Of a DNA stretch of 64,000 nt, positions 12,660 to 20,913 are shown piece after piece. The notes beneath the pieces are model-generated. The model was not told the origin of the DNA. It saw only the letters and a program-made list of their open reading frames with translations, and did no database searches. This DNA comes from Hippophae tibetana (Eukaryota; Streptophyta; Magnoliopsida; Rosales; Elaeagnaceae), in contig CM072805.1 of assembly GCA_037013495.1 (NCBI GenBank), forward strand, positions 24,000,669-24,064,668, in the 5' to 3' direction. Positions within the stretch are counted from its first letter, which is position 1. The number at the start of each line of letters is the position of its first letter. The position numbers and the translations under genes were made by a program.

Positions 12660-12829
12660 CGGTTTTTTTTCGGTTTTTTTATAATAACTGTCCCGAACTG
12701 TTAACCGCGGGTAAATAACTGTCCCCGAACTACAACGGTTTTCGGGCGGTTTCGAGGACAGATTTTATAATTCGGTTCGGGGACGGTTATATACAAATCC
12801 GTCCCTGCCCGTCCCCGTGCCCATCCCTA
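12660..12829 (+). repeat. hAT right subterminal and terminal repeat
   Basis: GC-rich pocket in AT-rich DNA with repeated CTGTCCCCGAACT, TTCGGGCGGTTTCG and GGTTCGGGGACGG motifs, ending GTCCCCGTGCCCATCCCTA. The motif style matches plant hAT (Ac/Tag-like) ends. An 8-bp target duplication cannot be checked without the left end. Confidence 0.8.
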
Positions 12830-13142
12830 TAGGTGACTAAAGCTCTACCTAGATTGGAATAGTGGTGTTGTCTTGTTTGTATTTTATTGAGGTTATGAAA
12901 TAAATATATTATGGTTTATTTATTAAATAATTTAATTTAAAATTATAAGTTTAAAACAAAATTATTATTAGTTAAAAAAAATTATTAATTTATTAATATA
13001 TATATATATATATTATTAGAAAGAAAAATGAGGGATAAAAAAGTAAATATCTTGAAAATTATTAATAGTTAAAAAAATTGATTAATTTATCAATTTAATA
13101 TATTTAATTATTGATATATATATATAATTTAAAAAGTAAATG
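12830..13142. other. AT-rich spacer between the hAT and viral insert
   Basis: About 310 bases of A/T runs with a short TA microsatellite near 12996-13012 and a loosely repeated TTAATTTATTAATATA. No gene or element is seen. Confidence 0.7.
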
Positions 13143-13285
13143 TGGCCCATGGGGGATCATTTTCTAAATTGCCCTTGAGGTTTGTTATATCTTCAATTAT
13201 GCCCCTGGGGTTCATTTAATATCACAAATGCCCTTGTGTATTGACAGTGTTATTCCTCCGTCTATTACTGTTTCTATTTGGATTT

Positions 13286-13340
13286 TACTATTCATTAAAT
13301 TTTTACTATTCATTAAATTTTTACTATTCATTAAATTTTT
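13286..13340. repeat. Three 18-bp direct repeats in the viral leader
   Basis: TTTTTACTATTCATTAAA repeats three times in a row beside the primer-binding site. Function unknown. Confidence 0.8.
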
Positions 13341-13376
13341 CAATTTGTTGAATTTTTCTTATATTTACTATTCCTT

Positions 13377-13389
13377 GGCTCTGATACCA
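13377..13389 (-). other. Caulimovirid primer-binding site (initiator tRNA-Met)
   Basis: On the minus strand the bases read TGGTATCAGAGCC, the complement of the plant initiator-tRNA 3' end that primes reverse transcription in caulimoviruses and many LTR elements. It lies about 740 bases downstream of the putative transcription start, consistent with the long structured leader of this family. Confidence 0.88.
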
Positions 13390-13442
13390 TTTTGTGCGGA
13401 TCGATTCAATATTTATGATATATGATTTAATATCTATGATTT

Positions 13443-13706
13443 CTAATCTGGGGTTAGAATTGACCTATTTGACGGTCTTTGTATATTGATTGGTGATAAT
13501 AAATTATTTAAAAAACTTATTATTTTCCTGTATAGTTCTAATTTTCTTCTGTATTCACTACAGTTGCATAATATGTTATGTTCTTCATTATGTTGGTTAC
13601 TTAATGCTAATCCTGATTCTATTAATTGTCTTTTGAAATTAAAAATTATTCTTTCATTTGTTAAATCTAATAGTTCTAATTTATGTACTAATGATTCGAT
13701 ATTCAT
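13443..13706 (-). CDS. Small open frame (87 aa) in the viral leader, function unknown
   Basis: An 87-codon frame lies between the transactivator gene and the primer-binding site on the viral sense strand. It is Leu/Ile/Asn-rich with one CNC cysteine pair and a predicted helical character; no domain recognised. Caulimovirus leaders usually hold short uORFs involved in ribosome shunting, and a small ORF VII sits nearby in that genus. This frame is longer than a typical uORF but lies on the opposite side of the primer site from ORF VII. It could be non-coding. Confidence 0.35.
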   Translation of the reverse strand: MNIESLVHKLELLDLTNERIIFNFKRQLIESGLALSNQHNEEHNILCNCSEYRRKLELYRKIISFLNNLLSPINIQRPSNRSILTPD

Positions 13707-14126
13707 ATTTTTACTTGTTTAAATTTATTATACCTTGTTATAAGCGAATATTTCAACAATCAAGATCCTTAATTAGCTTAAGTCTATAATCATCATACCT
13801 GAATTTAATGGGTCCACCACGGTCTTCCCTTCTGTTCGTCTTCTTTTGTTACACCTGTTATGCCTCAGCTTCGCTCAAACCTCAACACCCTTCTGGTAAC
13901 GGTGAGCTTTCTGCATCCGTACATGTATGGTGTCCAATAGTTGACTTACTGGAGAAGAGTAATAGAACTCCATTTTATTCAAGATATAATAATTATTACA
14001 ACTTAAAGCTAACTAAGAACCTTGAAAGGGTTACTTAGCCACTCATAATTACTGGGTATAACATAGTTGGTTGTGGGTTTTCTAGAGAGGTTTTCTAGAG
14101 TTTTTCAGAGTAGAGAGCTCTGTATT

Positions 14127-14167
14127 TTTTATGTGTCCTCCTTATGATAATAAGAGTTCCTTTTATA
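14127..14167 (-). promoter_or_regulatory. Putative 35S-type core promoter of the endogenous caulimovirid
   Basis: On the minus strand TTCTATAAAAGG (TATA box at 14167-14161) is followed about 30 bases on by GGAGGACACAT. The CaMV 35S promoter has the same arrangement, a TATA box then GGAGAGGACAC at the start site. It lies just downstream of the transactivator stop codon, where the family's genomic-RNA promoter is expected. Confidence 0.7.
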
Positions 14168-14345
14168 GAATAAGGAATCCCTGTTTACAAGACTAAATTT
14201 ATTATTTTACCCTTGCTTTAATAATTCATCTGCTTTTCCTTTTTAAAGGATAGCCGTTACTTTTTTCCTTGGCATATGCTGCCGACTAAGATGTGGGGTC
14301 TACATCTTTATTTCTTTTGTAGTCTTCTGCCGACAACTGCTTGCT

Positions 14346-17300
14346 TTATTCTTCTTTGTTGTTTTCTGCCGACGGTTCCTTTGATGACGTTGATGATGAC
14401 GCATCTTCATCTTCTCTATCTTTGATGCAGAGAATGCATCTATGGTCTTTGGTGGCTTTTCTGGCGTAAAAGCAAAATACCTTCCTGGTTTCTTGACCAA
14501 TTTCTAGGCCGTTGCAATTAAAATTAGTTTCATATTTGGTGATTTTTTCACCATCTTCTTCTGACAGAGCCATGCTGCTGTGAGAAATAATAAGAACTTT
14601 ACTAGTTGAATAATTTACTTTAATCTCAGTAGAATTGTCGATCTTTCTGAGTTCATAGTAAATTTGGCTTAGCATTTGTCCTCTTAATACACAGAGTTCT
14701 TCTGTGTTAAATTCCTTTTCTGGGAGTGCCCTTGGTTTGGGAACTTCTCTGTTTGTGTTGGAAATCCCTATTTTGATGAAGTGGTAGGGACTAATACTTC
14801 CTTCTTCATTCCAGTCCATTAATGAACTAAAAAATCTAAGATAAACAGGTTTATCACCTGCTTTAATTTTCCTTCGAAAATTCTTAATTGCTCTTTTAAA
14901 ATTTTCTGGGAAATAATTTAATTCACTTAAATTAATTCCTGGATAAATATTTTCTATTAATCCTGCATGGTATGCTTTATAGACAAAAATTGGATCAGCT
15001 CCTTCCAATATGTTGAACTTACTACCTGCAGGAAATTCCTTGTCTGTAGTATAGAACTTCATATCTTCAATATGTTCTTGGGTAGATTTTCTGGCTAAAT
15101 TATAGAGATTTAACCATTGTGGTTTACTAAGGTTCCTGTATTGGTCTTTTTCATCTTCAATGACTGGTGTAGTTCTAGGAGATGTTTCCCTGAATAACAC
15201 TGAATGTTTTGTTGTTTTTAATGTCTCTGATGGAGATGTTTCTCTATATAGCTCTGTAGGCCTTACTATTTTTCCGAGATTTGTCAATCTGCTTGGAATT
15301 GTTGGCTGCTGTTGTAGTACCTTAGAATAATTTCTTACTATCTCCTCTGGAGTTATTAACTTTGGTGTTTTGTAGTTGGCATAACTACCTTCTGCTTCTA
15401 TCCTGTTAGTGAAGGCTCTGTGAGTTACTCCACTGATTCCTAGAATAGCTTTGCTGGCTTCTGCCCAGTTGTTATAAATTCCTGATTTTGGGCCATTATA
15501 GACCACATAAACTTTTTTCTGTTCTTCTTTTTCTGCTTCGTCTGCCCAATTGGGTTTAGAAGTTTTTTGTGAACTGTTAAGTTCTTCCTTTTTTAACAAA
15601 GATTCCTCTTTCGAGTTTATGCTTTGTTTTGAACAATTAAGTTCTTCCTGTTTTATTAACAAAGATTCCTCTTTCGAGGTTATGCTTTGTTTTGAACAAT
15701 TAAGTTCTTCCTGTTTTATTAACAAAGATTCCTCTTTCGAGGTTATGCTTTGTTTTGAACAATTAAGTTCTTCCTGTTTCTCCTTAAGAGATTTCTCAAG
15801 ATATAGCAACTCGAGTTGTTCCTGTAGGATTTTTATCTCCTTTTCTTTTATCTTGATTTTTATATCAATATGTTCCATTCCTGCAATCATAAAAATAGTT
15901 AGAGGTGCCAATTCTCTGGTAAGAGCATCAGCTAAACTGTTTTTATGTCCTGGAAGATGTTCAACATCAAAATTGTAATGGTTGAACCATTGTTGCCATC
16001 TGATTAGTCTTCCTTGTTTATAATCTCCTGCAATATTAGTTCTTAAGAAATAACCAAAATTCTTGTTATCTGTCCTGATAATGAATCTAGAACTTATAAC
16101 ATATATTGCAAATTTTTTAATAGCTTTTTTAACAGCTAGATATTCTTTTTCATTACTATGGTAATTTAATTCTGGTCCTTGGAAAGACCCTGATGTGTAT
16201 CTGCAAAGATATTCATCTTTGTCATCTACTCTTGCTTTAAGGACTGCTCCCCAATATTCTTGTGAAGCATCTGTTTCAATTATCATTTTATCATCTGGTC
16301 CTGGATGGTATAAAGTTGGTAAATTTTTTATTTTTGCCTTTACTTTATCCATGTATAGAGTATCTTCTTCTGTCCATTTCCAGACATGATCTTTTTTCAA
16401 TTTTGCTTGTAATGGTTTTCGCATTTCTGCAAGTTTCTTGATATAGGCTTCTGCATATGTTAAGCATCCTAAAAATCTTTGTAATTGATTTTTATCTTTT
16501 AATTCACTAGGAAAACCTTGAATATTATTTAATATATGAGGTTGTAGATTATGTTTTCCATCCTCAATTTCTAATCCTAAGTATTTGATTTTTTGCTGAG
16601 CAAGTACTGCTTTCTTTTCAGAGAGTACAATACCTTCTTTTCTACATTCTTGTAATATATTGATAATATCCAAATAATGTTTATTTAATTCATTACTGAA
16701 AACCAAAATATCATCTATGTAAACACAGCAAATATCTTGTAATTTTTTAAAAATGTTGTCCATATATCTTTGAAAAATACCTGGAGCTTGCTTTAATCCA
16801 AATGGTATAACCGTCCATTGGAATTGTCCTTGGGGGCAACTGAATGCCGTTAACTTCTGAGATTCTTCATCTAATCTTATTTGCCAAAATCCACTTTTGC
16901 AATCAAAACTAGAGAAATATTTTTTTCCTTTTATTAATGATAGTAATTCTTCCTTTTTTGGAATGAAGTATCCATCATCAATGGTTTCTTTATTCAATGC
17001 CTTGAAGTTTATTACCATTCTCTTTTTTCCTCTTCTTTTCTCAGCTTCTTTTTCAACTAAAAATGCTGGACTAGAGTGGGGTGAATTACTTGGTATTATG
17101 ACTTTTAATTCCAAAAGTTCTTCAATTTGTTTTCCAAATTCAATCCTATCTTCTGGAGTATAAATCATTGGTTTTACTCTTATGACCTTGTTAGGATCTT
17201 TTAATTCTATTTTGACTTTTGTCTTAGTTTTATTTATTTTTGGATCCAAAGGATTTTCTGAACTGACTGTTTTTAATAGTCTTTTGATGCCTGTTAGGGC

Positions 17301-17909
17301 TTTATCTTCCTGTATTTCATTAAGAAAAGAGTTTTGTTTTTCTTCTGTGTCTAATGAAATATTTTCTAAACAGGGTTTCTGTTTTTGTTTGTCTTCTATC
17401 TCACCACGTTTTCGCTTTTTATGTTGTTGCATAAAAGTTGGGTTGGAGACAGTTAGAGCTTTCCTTACTTTAGATACATATATTGTATCTCCTTCTAGGG
17501 TCGTAAGACTTATTTTGTCTAAATGTTGTGTGAAAGGTTGGTATAAATTTAAGAAATTGTTTCCTATTAACAAGTCTACACCTGTTTCCTGTTGATATAT
17601 TGTAGGAATATGAAAGTTTTCTCCTCCTATTATTATATCAGTATCTTTTAATACTTGATTAAGTTTTATTGTAGTGTTATTAGCAATTCTTACAATTAAA
17701 TCTTTTGGTGCTTGTTTCCAGTTGTCCTCTGGAAATACATATTTACTGGCTACACACATACTAGCTCCTGTATCTATATATGCATGTAAATGATAGGTGT
17801 TATAACCTTTAAATTTTAGTCCTACTTTGATGTAAGTACTATTCGGATTTGTAATACTATACAAATCATTCATTTTCTGATGAAGAGTATCCCTGATCCG
17901 AATGTTCAT
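14346..17909 (-). CDS. Endogenous caulimovirid polyprotein: protease, RT, RNase H, then transactivator/viroplasmin domain in one frame (1187 aa)
   Basis: Domains in order: an aspartic protease with DTGAS at about residues 46-50; reverse transcriptase with FDCKSGFWQIRL and catalytic YIDDILVF near residue 395; RNase H with ETDAS near 540 and RTDN further on; a Lys/Glu-rich coiled coil near 690-790 with three near-identical 21-residue repeats; then a transactivator domain from about residue 800 (VYVVYNGPKSGIYNNWAEA) to an acidic Ser-rich C-terminus. In CaMV the enzymes (ORF V) and the transactivator (ORF VI) are separate genes. Here both domain sets are read in one uninterrupted frame. Whether this is the virus's own layout or particular to this integrated copy cannot be told from one sequence. 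The start overlaps the coat protein frame by 44 bases. Confidence 0.93.
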   Translation of the reverse strand: MNIRIRDTLHQKMNDLYSITNPNSTYIKVGLKFKGYNTYHLHAYIDTGASMCVASKYVFPEDNWKQAPKDLIVRIANNTTIKLNQVLKDTDIIIGGENFHIPTIYQQETGVDLLIGNNFLNLYQPFTQHLDKISLTTLEGDTIYVSKVRKALTVSNPTFMQQHKKRKRGEIEDKQKQKPCLENISLDTEEKQNSFLNEIQEDKALTGIKRLLKTVSSENPLDPKINKTKTKVKIELKDPNKVIRVKPMIYTPEDRIEFGKQIEELLELKVIIPSNSPHSSPAFLVEKEAEKRRGKKRMVINFKALNKETIDDGYFIPKKEELLSLIKGKKYFSSFDCKSGFWQIRLDEESQKLTAFSCPQGQFQWTVIPFGLKQAPGIFQRYMDNIFKKLQDICCVYIDDILVFSNELNKHYLDIINILQECRKEGIVLSEKKAVLAQQKIKYLGLEIEDGKHNLQPHILNNIQGFPSELKDKNQLQRFLGCLTYAEAYIKKLAEMRKPLQAKLKKDHVWKWTEEDTLYMDKVKAKIKNLPTLYHPGPDDKMIIETDASQEYWGAVLKARVDDKDEYLCRYTSGSFQGPELNYHSNEKEYLAVKKAIKKFAIYVISSRFIIRTDNKNFGYFLRTNIAGDYKQGRLIRWQQWFNHYNFDVEHLPGHKNSLADALTRELAPLTIFMIAGMEHIDIKIKIKEKEIKILQEQLELLYLEKSLKEKQEELNCSKQSITSKEESLLIKQEELNCSKQSITSKEESLLIKQEELNCSKQSINSKEESLLKKEELNSSQKTSKPNWADEAEKEEQKKVYVVYNGPKSGIYNNWAEASKAILGISGVTHRAFTNRIEAEGSYANYKTPKLITPEEIVRNYSKVLQQQPTIPSRLTNLGKIVRPTELYRETSPSETLKTTKHSVLFRETSPRTTPVIEDEKDQYRNLSKPQWLNLYNLARKSTQEHIEDMKFYTTDKEFPAGSKFNILEGADPIFVYKAYHAGLIENIYPGINLSELNYFPENFKRAIKNFRRKIKAGDKPVYLRFFSSLMDWNEEGSISPYHFIKIGISNTNREVPKPRALPEKEFNTEELCVLRGQMLSQIYYELRKIDNSTEIKVNYSTSKVLIISHSSMALSEEDGEKITKYETNFNCNGLEIGQETRKVFCFYARKATKDHRCILCIKDREDEDASSSTSSKEPSAENNKEE
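14385..14401. promoter_or_regulatory. Paired TGACG motif resembling the 35S as-1 element
   Basis: Two TGACG pentamers start exactly 12 bp apart (TGACGTtgatgaTGACG), the spacing of as-1, a TGA-bZIP binding site in the 35S promoter. Here it lies inside the 3' end of the transactivator frame, about 220 bases upstream of the TATA box and in inverted orientation. The local codons encode a Ser/Thr-rich run, so chance is possible. Confidence 0.4.
15578..15780 (-). repeat. 63-bp coding tandem repeat, three copies, in the transactivator coiled coil
   Basis: A 63-bp unit repeats in frame and encodes QEELNCSKQSITSKEESLLIK-like 21-residue blocks (QEELNCSK, then ITSKEES). Two copies are essentially identical and one is slightly shorter. 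It extends a heptad-like region between RNase H and the transactivator domain. Confidence 0.9.
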
Positions 17910-19383
17910 ATTCTGAGTCAGTTATTTCTTCTTCAGTTTCTTCTAATAGATAAATACTGTGAGTATCATCTATATCAGATTCCTCAATTGGTTCTAATTC
18001 CATTTTGAAAGCTTCTTCTAAGATTTTTGCTTTCTGTGAAAATTCCTTTTTAAATTCTTTTTTATGTTGAAGTCTATTTGGACATTCATTTGCATAATGT
18101 CCTTCCTCATTACAGATCCAACATCTGCATTTCTTTTTCCCTGAAGGGCAATAATTCCTTTTTTCAAAAGGTTTATAAACCTTTCTTCTGAAATATCTTT
18201 TCTTGTAGTTTTCTTTGTTGAATCTCTTTTTATATTTCTGGAAATTTTGTTTCCTAAACTTATATTTCTTAAATCTTTTATATTTCTTATATTTTTCTTT
18301 ATAGGATTTTATATTGCATCCATATTTTCCTGGCATTCTAAAATCTCTTGTATCACAACAAATTTTATCATTTCCTCTTATTTGTTTGTATTCCTTTCTT
18401 TCTTGGCATTTTATAATGATCCAATCTCTAAGATTTCTTATTCTTCCTCCTAGAGTATCTGGTATAGTTTCTCTATTCCTTTGTTCCCAATTTTCTGTTA
18501 AAGTTTTATATAATGTTCCTGGTAATTTTTGAAAAAACATTTCCTTATAGATTGTTTGAATAGAAGGTGGTAATTTATGGTAATACATTTCATATTCACA
18601 AATAAAAGAATCTATATAACACATGTTACAAATTTCCATATTTGTTAGATGCCATTTAGCTTCATTGATTTCATTTTCACTAGACTCAGTGATAGTCCTT
18701 CCTTTATCTTCTCCAATAAATTCCTTGTATATTTCATTTATTACTGTATCTAAATATTCTCTTCCTGTGGAAGCATTTCCTTGCATCAATAAATGCTGTT
18801 GATCTGTTAAGTTTGAAAACCAAACTTTTACATTTCCTGTCATTTTATGTGCTATAAGCACTCTACAAGTTGAAGGATTTGTTTGTGTAGTTGGAGAAGT
18901 TTGTATGAGAACACTCATTCCACTGGACCATTCATCTAGAGCTTTTTTCCTATCTCTTATACAATCTAGGTTTAAGAGTTCCGATTTATAGTTTTCATGG
19001 AGTTTAAACTCTGGTGGGATACTACTTCTAGTTCCCCAATGCAACCCTTTCTCCATTTTAGGTGGTTGTCTCCTTCTATATGTATTATCAGGTTGTTCTG
19101 ATCTTTGTCTATTTCTTTCTTCCCTATGAGGGTCAGATGTTTCTTCCTGGTAAGGGACTGGTAATGAAATTGGTTTCATATGACCTTTTGGGGTCATATT
19201 TTCTGGTTCTGAATCAGTTTCACTGATTACTGTCATATCATCTTCTTCTTTGTTGGTACAAAGTTTTCCAATATAATGTTCTTCTATTTCTTCATTGGTT
19301 AATGTTAACAATTTTACCAATGTTTCTATATCCCTATTTTCAGGGTTCATGAATTCTTTTTCTAAATTCTTTCTATATTCCAT
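17866..19383 (-). CDS. Endogenous caulimovirid coat protein (505 aa) with CCHC zinc knuckle
   Basis: An acidic N-terminal third is followed by a central capsid region (IYKEFIGED, CNMCYIDSFICEYEMYYHKL), a strongly basic Lys/Arg/Tyr/Phe-rich stretch near residues 360-410, then the zinc knuckle CWICNEEGHYANEC near 418-431. It ends in a long acidic tail (SDIDDTHSIYLLEETEEE). This is the caulimovirus coat precursor plan, in which acidic ends are trimmed from the mature capsid protein. It starts at the last base of the upstream gene's stop region, a tight coupling usual in this family. Confidence 0.93.
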   Translation of the reverse strand: MEYRKNLEKEFMNPENRDIETLVKLLTLTNEEIEEHYIGKLCTNKEEDDMTVISETDSEPENMTPKGHMKPISLPVPYQEETSDPHREERNRQRSEQPDNTYRRRQPPKMEKGLHWGTRSSIPPEFKLHENYKSELLNLDCIRDRKKALDEWSSGMSVLIQTSPTTQTNPSTCRVLIAHKMTGNVKVWFSNLTDQQHLLMQGNASTGREYLDTVINEIYKEFIGEDKGRTITESSENEINEAKWHLTNMEICNMCYIDSFICEYEMYYHKLPPSIQTIYKEMFFQKLPGTLYKTLTENWEQRNRETIPDTLGGRIRNLRDWIIIKCQERKEYKQIRGNDKICCDTRDFRMPGKYGCNIKSYKEKYKKYKRFKKYKFRKQNFQKYKKRFNKENYKKRYFRRKVYKPFEKRNYCPSGKKKCRCWICNEEGHYANECPNRLQHKKEFKKEFSQKAKILEEAFKMELEPIEESDIDDTHSIYLLEETEEEITDSEYEHSDQGYSSSENE

Positions 19384-19787
19384 TAATTTGGAATAATTAT
19401 TTCTTTGTTCTTAGATTGTTCCTCATTTTTCCTTTTCTCATTTTTCGGAATCAAAGAATCCGATTTCCTTGGTGGTTCCTCTTTTAATCCTTCTAAAGGA
19501 TCGTATTTATGATTTATTCTTAGATTGTATACATCTTTCCTTAATTCTGAAAATTCCTTATGCATATTTTGTTGTAGTTTATTACAACCATACTCTTTTA
19601 TTTCTTTTAATAATTCTCCTTGTATATCTATTATTTCTTTTAAATATTTTGTGTTTGATTCCTGGACAAAATCCATTTCCTCTGTTAATAATTGTATAGT
19701 TTCAAATAATATTACTTGATTCTTTGCCACTCCTACTAGGCTTCCATTTATTTCTAAATGTATATCTTTTATTTTTTCTTTAAACAT
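19383..19787 (-). CDS. Endogenous caulimovirid small coiled-coil protein, virion-associated-protein position (134 aa)
   Basis: It lies between movement protein and coat protein genes and overlaps the first by 8 bases and the second by one. The N-terminal 75 residues look like an amphipathic coiled coil (ETIQLLTEEM, YLKEIIDIQGELLKEIKEYG); the C-terminus is Lys/Glu/Pro-rich. Length and position match the ORF III virion-associated protein of caulimoviruses (129 aa in CaMV), which tetramerises through a coiled coil and anchors on the capsid. No separate aphid-transmission gene is seen, so it could alternatively be a diverged ORF II product. Confidence 0.7.
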   Translation of the reverse strand: MFKEKIKDIHLEINGSLVGVAKNQVILFETIQLLTEEMDFVQESNTKYLKEIIDIQGELLKEIKEYGCNKLQQNMHKEFSELRKDVYNLRINHKYDPLEGLKEEPPRKSDSLIPKNEKRKNEEQSKNKEIIIPN

Positions 19788-20726
19788 GATTTTTTCCTAA
19801 TATGCAGTCATGAACTAATGCCTTCATTATTTTAACTTCATTTTCTAGTTTTTTAACTTCTTGATTAGAAGTTTCTCCTTCCTGATCTATAAAAGTAAAT
19901 CTAGGTATGCTATTAGTTTTATTTTTTCTTCCTGTTATTAAGGGTTTTTCTTTAATATCTAATTTCCATTCTTCTGGTATTTCAAAGTCGGTTAGTATTT
20001 CTGGTTTTATTATTTGTCCTAATTCCTTAAAGGTTTTATCTATTTCTATAAATTCATTTTGTCCATATATTGAACTGTTATGACTATTTGTTAAAGAATA
20101 TGCCACTAGATAGTGTATTGAAAATGGATGATTTCTTTCTTTCATTAAATCTCCTCTTTCAAATTCATAAGCTAAGCTTAGTACTTGATTTAAATTTTTA
20201 TCTTGTATATTTATAGCAAATCTAGGATATGCTGTAAACTTTAGTTTTTGGTATCCTAAATTTCCATGGATCATTCCTAATAAAGCATCTTGTCTATTTA
20301 TTATTCTGTTGTCTAGCAACGCTATTTTTATTGGTGTATCTATTCCTTCTCTGAAATGAGCTTTTATTAGTATTTGAATTCCTCCTAAATGGATGTATCC
20401 AATTTTTTCTTTATCCTTACTAGGGATTTTTGATAATTTGTTTACTATAGTTTCTTTATCAATTAATGGTATGTTATACCTTCCTTTTGCATCTGTAATT
20501 TTAATACTCATTTCTTTATTACTTATACCATAATAAATTATGTTTTTTCTAGGAAATATTTTTCTTAATAAAAATGATGGGTCTTTAAATCCATCTCCTT
20601 CCTTAAGGTTTAATTTTGCTTTTTGAATTTCTTCAAATTTCTTTTTACTTATTACCATTTCCTGTGAAAAACATCCTGAGATGTCTTCTATTTCTATATC
20701 CAATATTTCTTGGTTTATTTCCTCTT

Positions 20727-20730
<4 letters not shown>
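19780..20730 (-). CDS. Endogenous caulimovirid movement protein (316 aa)
   Basis: The 30K-superfamily movement protein of caulimoviruses, which forms tubules through plasmodesmata. Clear matches to CaMV P1 include FPRKNIIYYGISNKEMS, YIHLGGIQILIKAHFR, GIDTPIKIALLDNR and AYSLTNSH. The C-terminal 30 residues form a short coiled coil (EVKKLENEVKIMKAL), as in CaMV where this part contacts the virion-associated protein. ATG is at 20730-20728, directly after a 39-base A run on the sense strand. Confidence 0.95.

Positions 20731-20769
<39 letters not shown>
20731..20769. repeat. Homopolymer T39 (A39 on the viral sense strand)
   Basis: An uninterrupted run of 39 T bases touches the movement protein start codon. 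Homopolymers of this length are unstable and often mis-sized by sequencing, so the exact length is doubtful. Confidence 0.95.
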
Positions 20770-20773
<4 letters not shown>

Positions 20774-20913
20774 CTTAGGGGTATTCCTGATAAGTGTTAA
20801 TTTTAACTTCTGTTATGTTTTTAAGAGTATTTTTGAATTTTTCTAAACCTGAAGGGTATTTCTGAAGATTCCTTAAACCTTGGGGGTATTTTTGATTTTA
20901 TTCCGCCCATGGG

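Larger units (their letters stand above)
6992..12829 (+). mobile_element. hAT-superfamily DNA transposon; left end hidden by CACTA insertion
   Basis: The right end is a GC-rich terminal repeat whose complement reads TAGGGATGGGCACGGGGACG (12829 inward), typical of plant hAT ends. The preceding 150 bases repeat the CGG/GTCCCCGAAC motifs expected in hAT subterminal DNA. A BED zinc finger plus hAT dimerisation-domain transposase lies inside. The left end is not in the window: the 144-bp array runs directly into the CACTA tip at 6991. I therefore infer that the array belongs to the hAT 5' region, or to DNA just outside it, and that the true hAT left end lies beyond the CACTA. Confidence 0.8.
13143..20913 (-). 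mobile_element. Endogenous caulimovirid (Caulimovirus-like pararetrovirus), unit length, looks largely whole
   Basis: On the minus strand the order is movement protein, small coiled-coil protein, coat protein, then protease-RT-RNase H and transactivator, followed by an intergenic region with a TATA box and a tRNA-Met primer site. That is the Caulimovirus genome order without an obvious aphid-transmission gene. Both edges carry the palindrome GCCCATGGG (13143-13151 and 20905-20913), giving 7.77 kb, close to one caulimovirus genome. This suggests a single circular genome opened in its leader and joined to plant DNA. All main frames read open and I noticed no obvious break, so the copy seems young. 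Similarity calls rest on motif recognition: the movement protein segment GIDTPIKIALLDNR and the transactivator segment VYNGPKSGIY are close to Cauliflower mosaic virus counterparts. Confidence 0.93.

Noticed and set aside
13808-14038. 76-residue plus-strand frame with a signal-peptide-like start
   Set aside because: Lies antisense in the viral leader; no splice or domain support.
15550-15978. Ser/Phe-rich 142-residue plus-strand frame
   Set aside because: Antisense shadow of the 63-bp repeat in the viral transactivator region.
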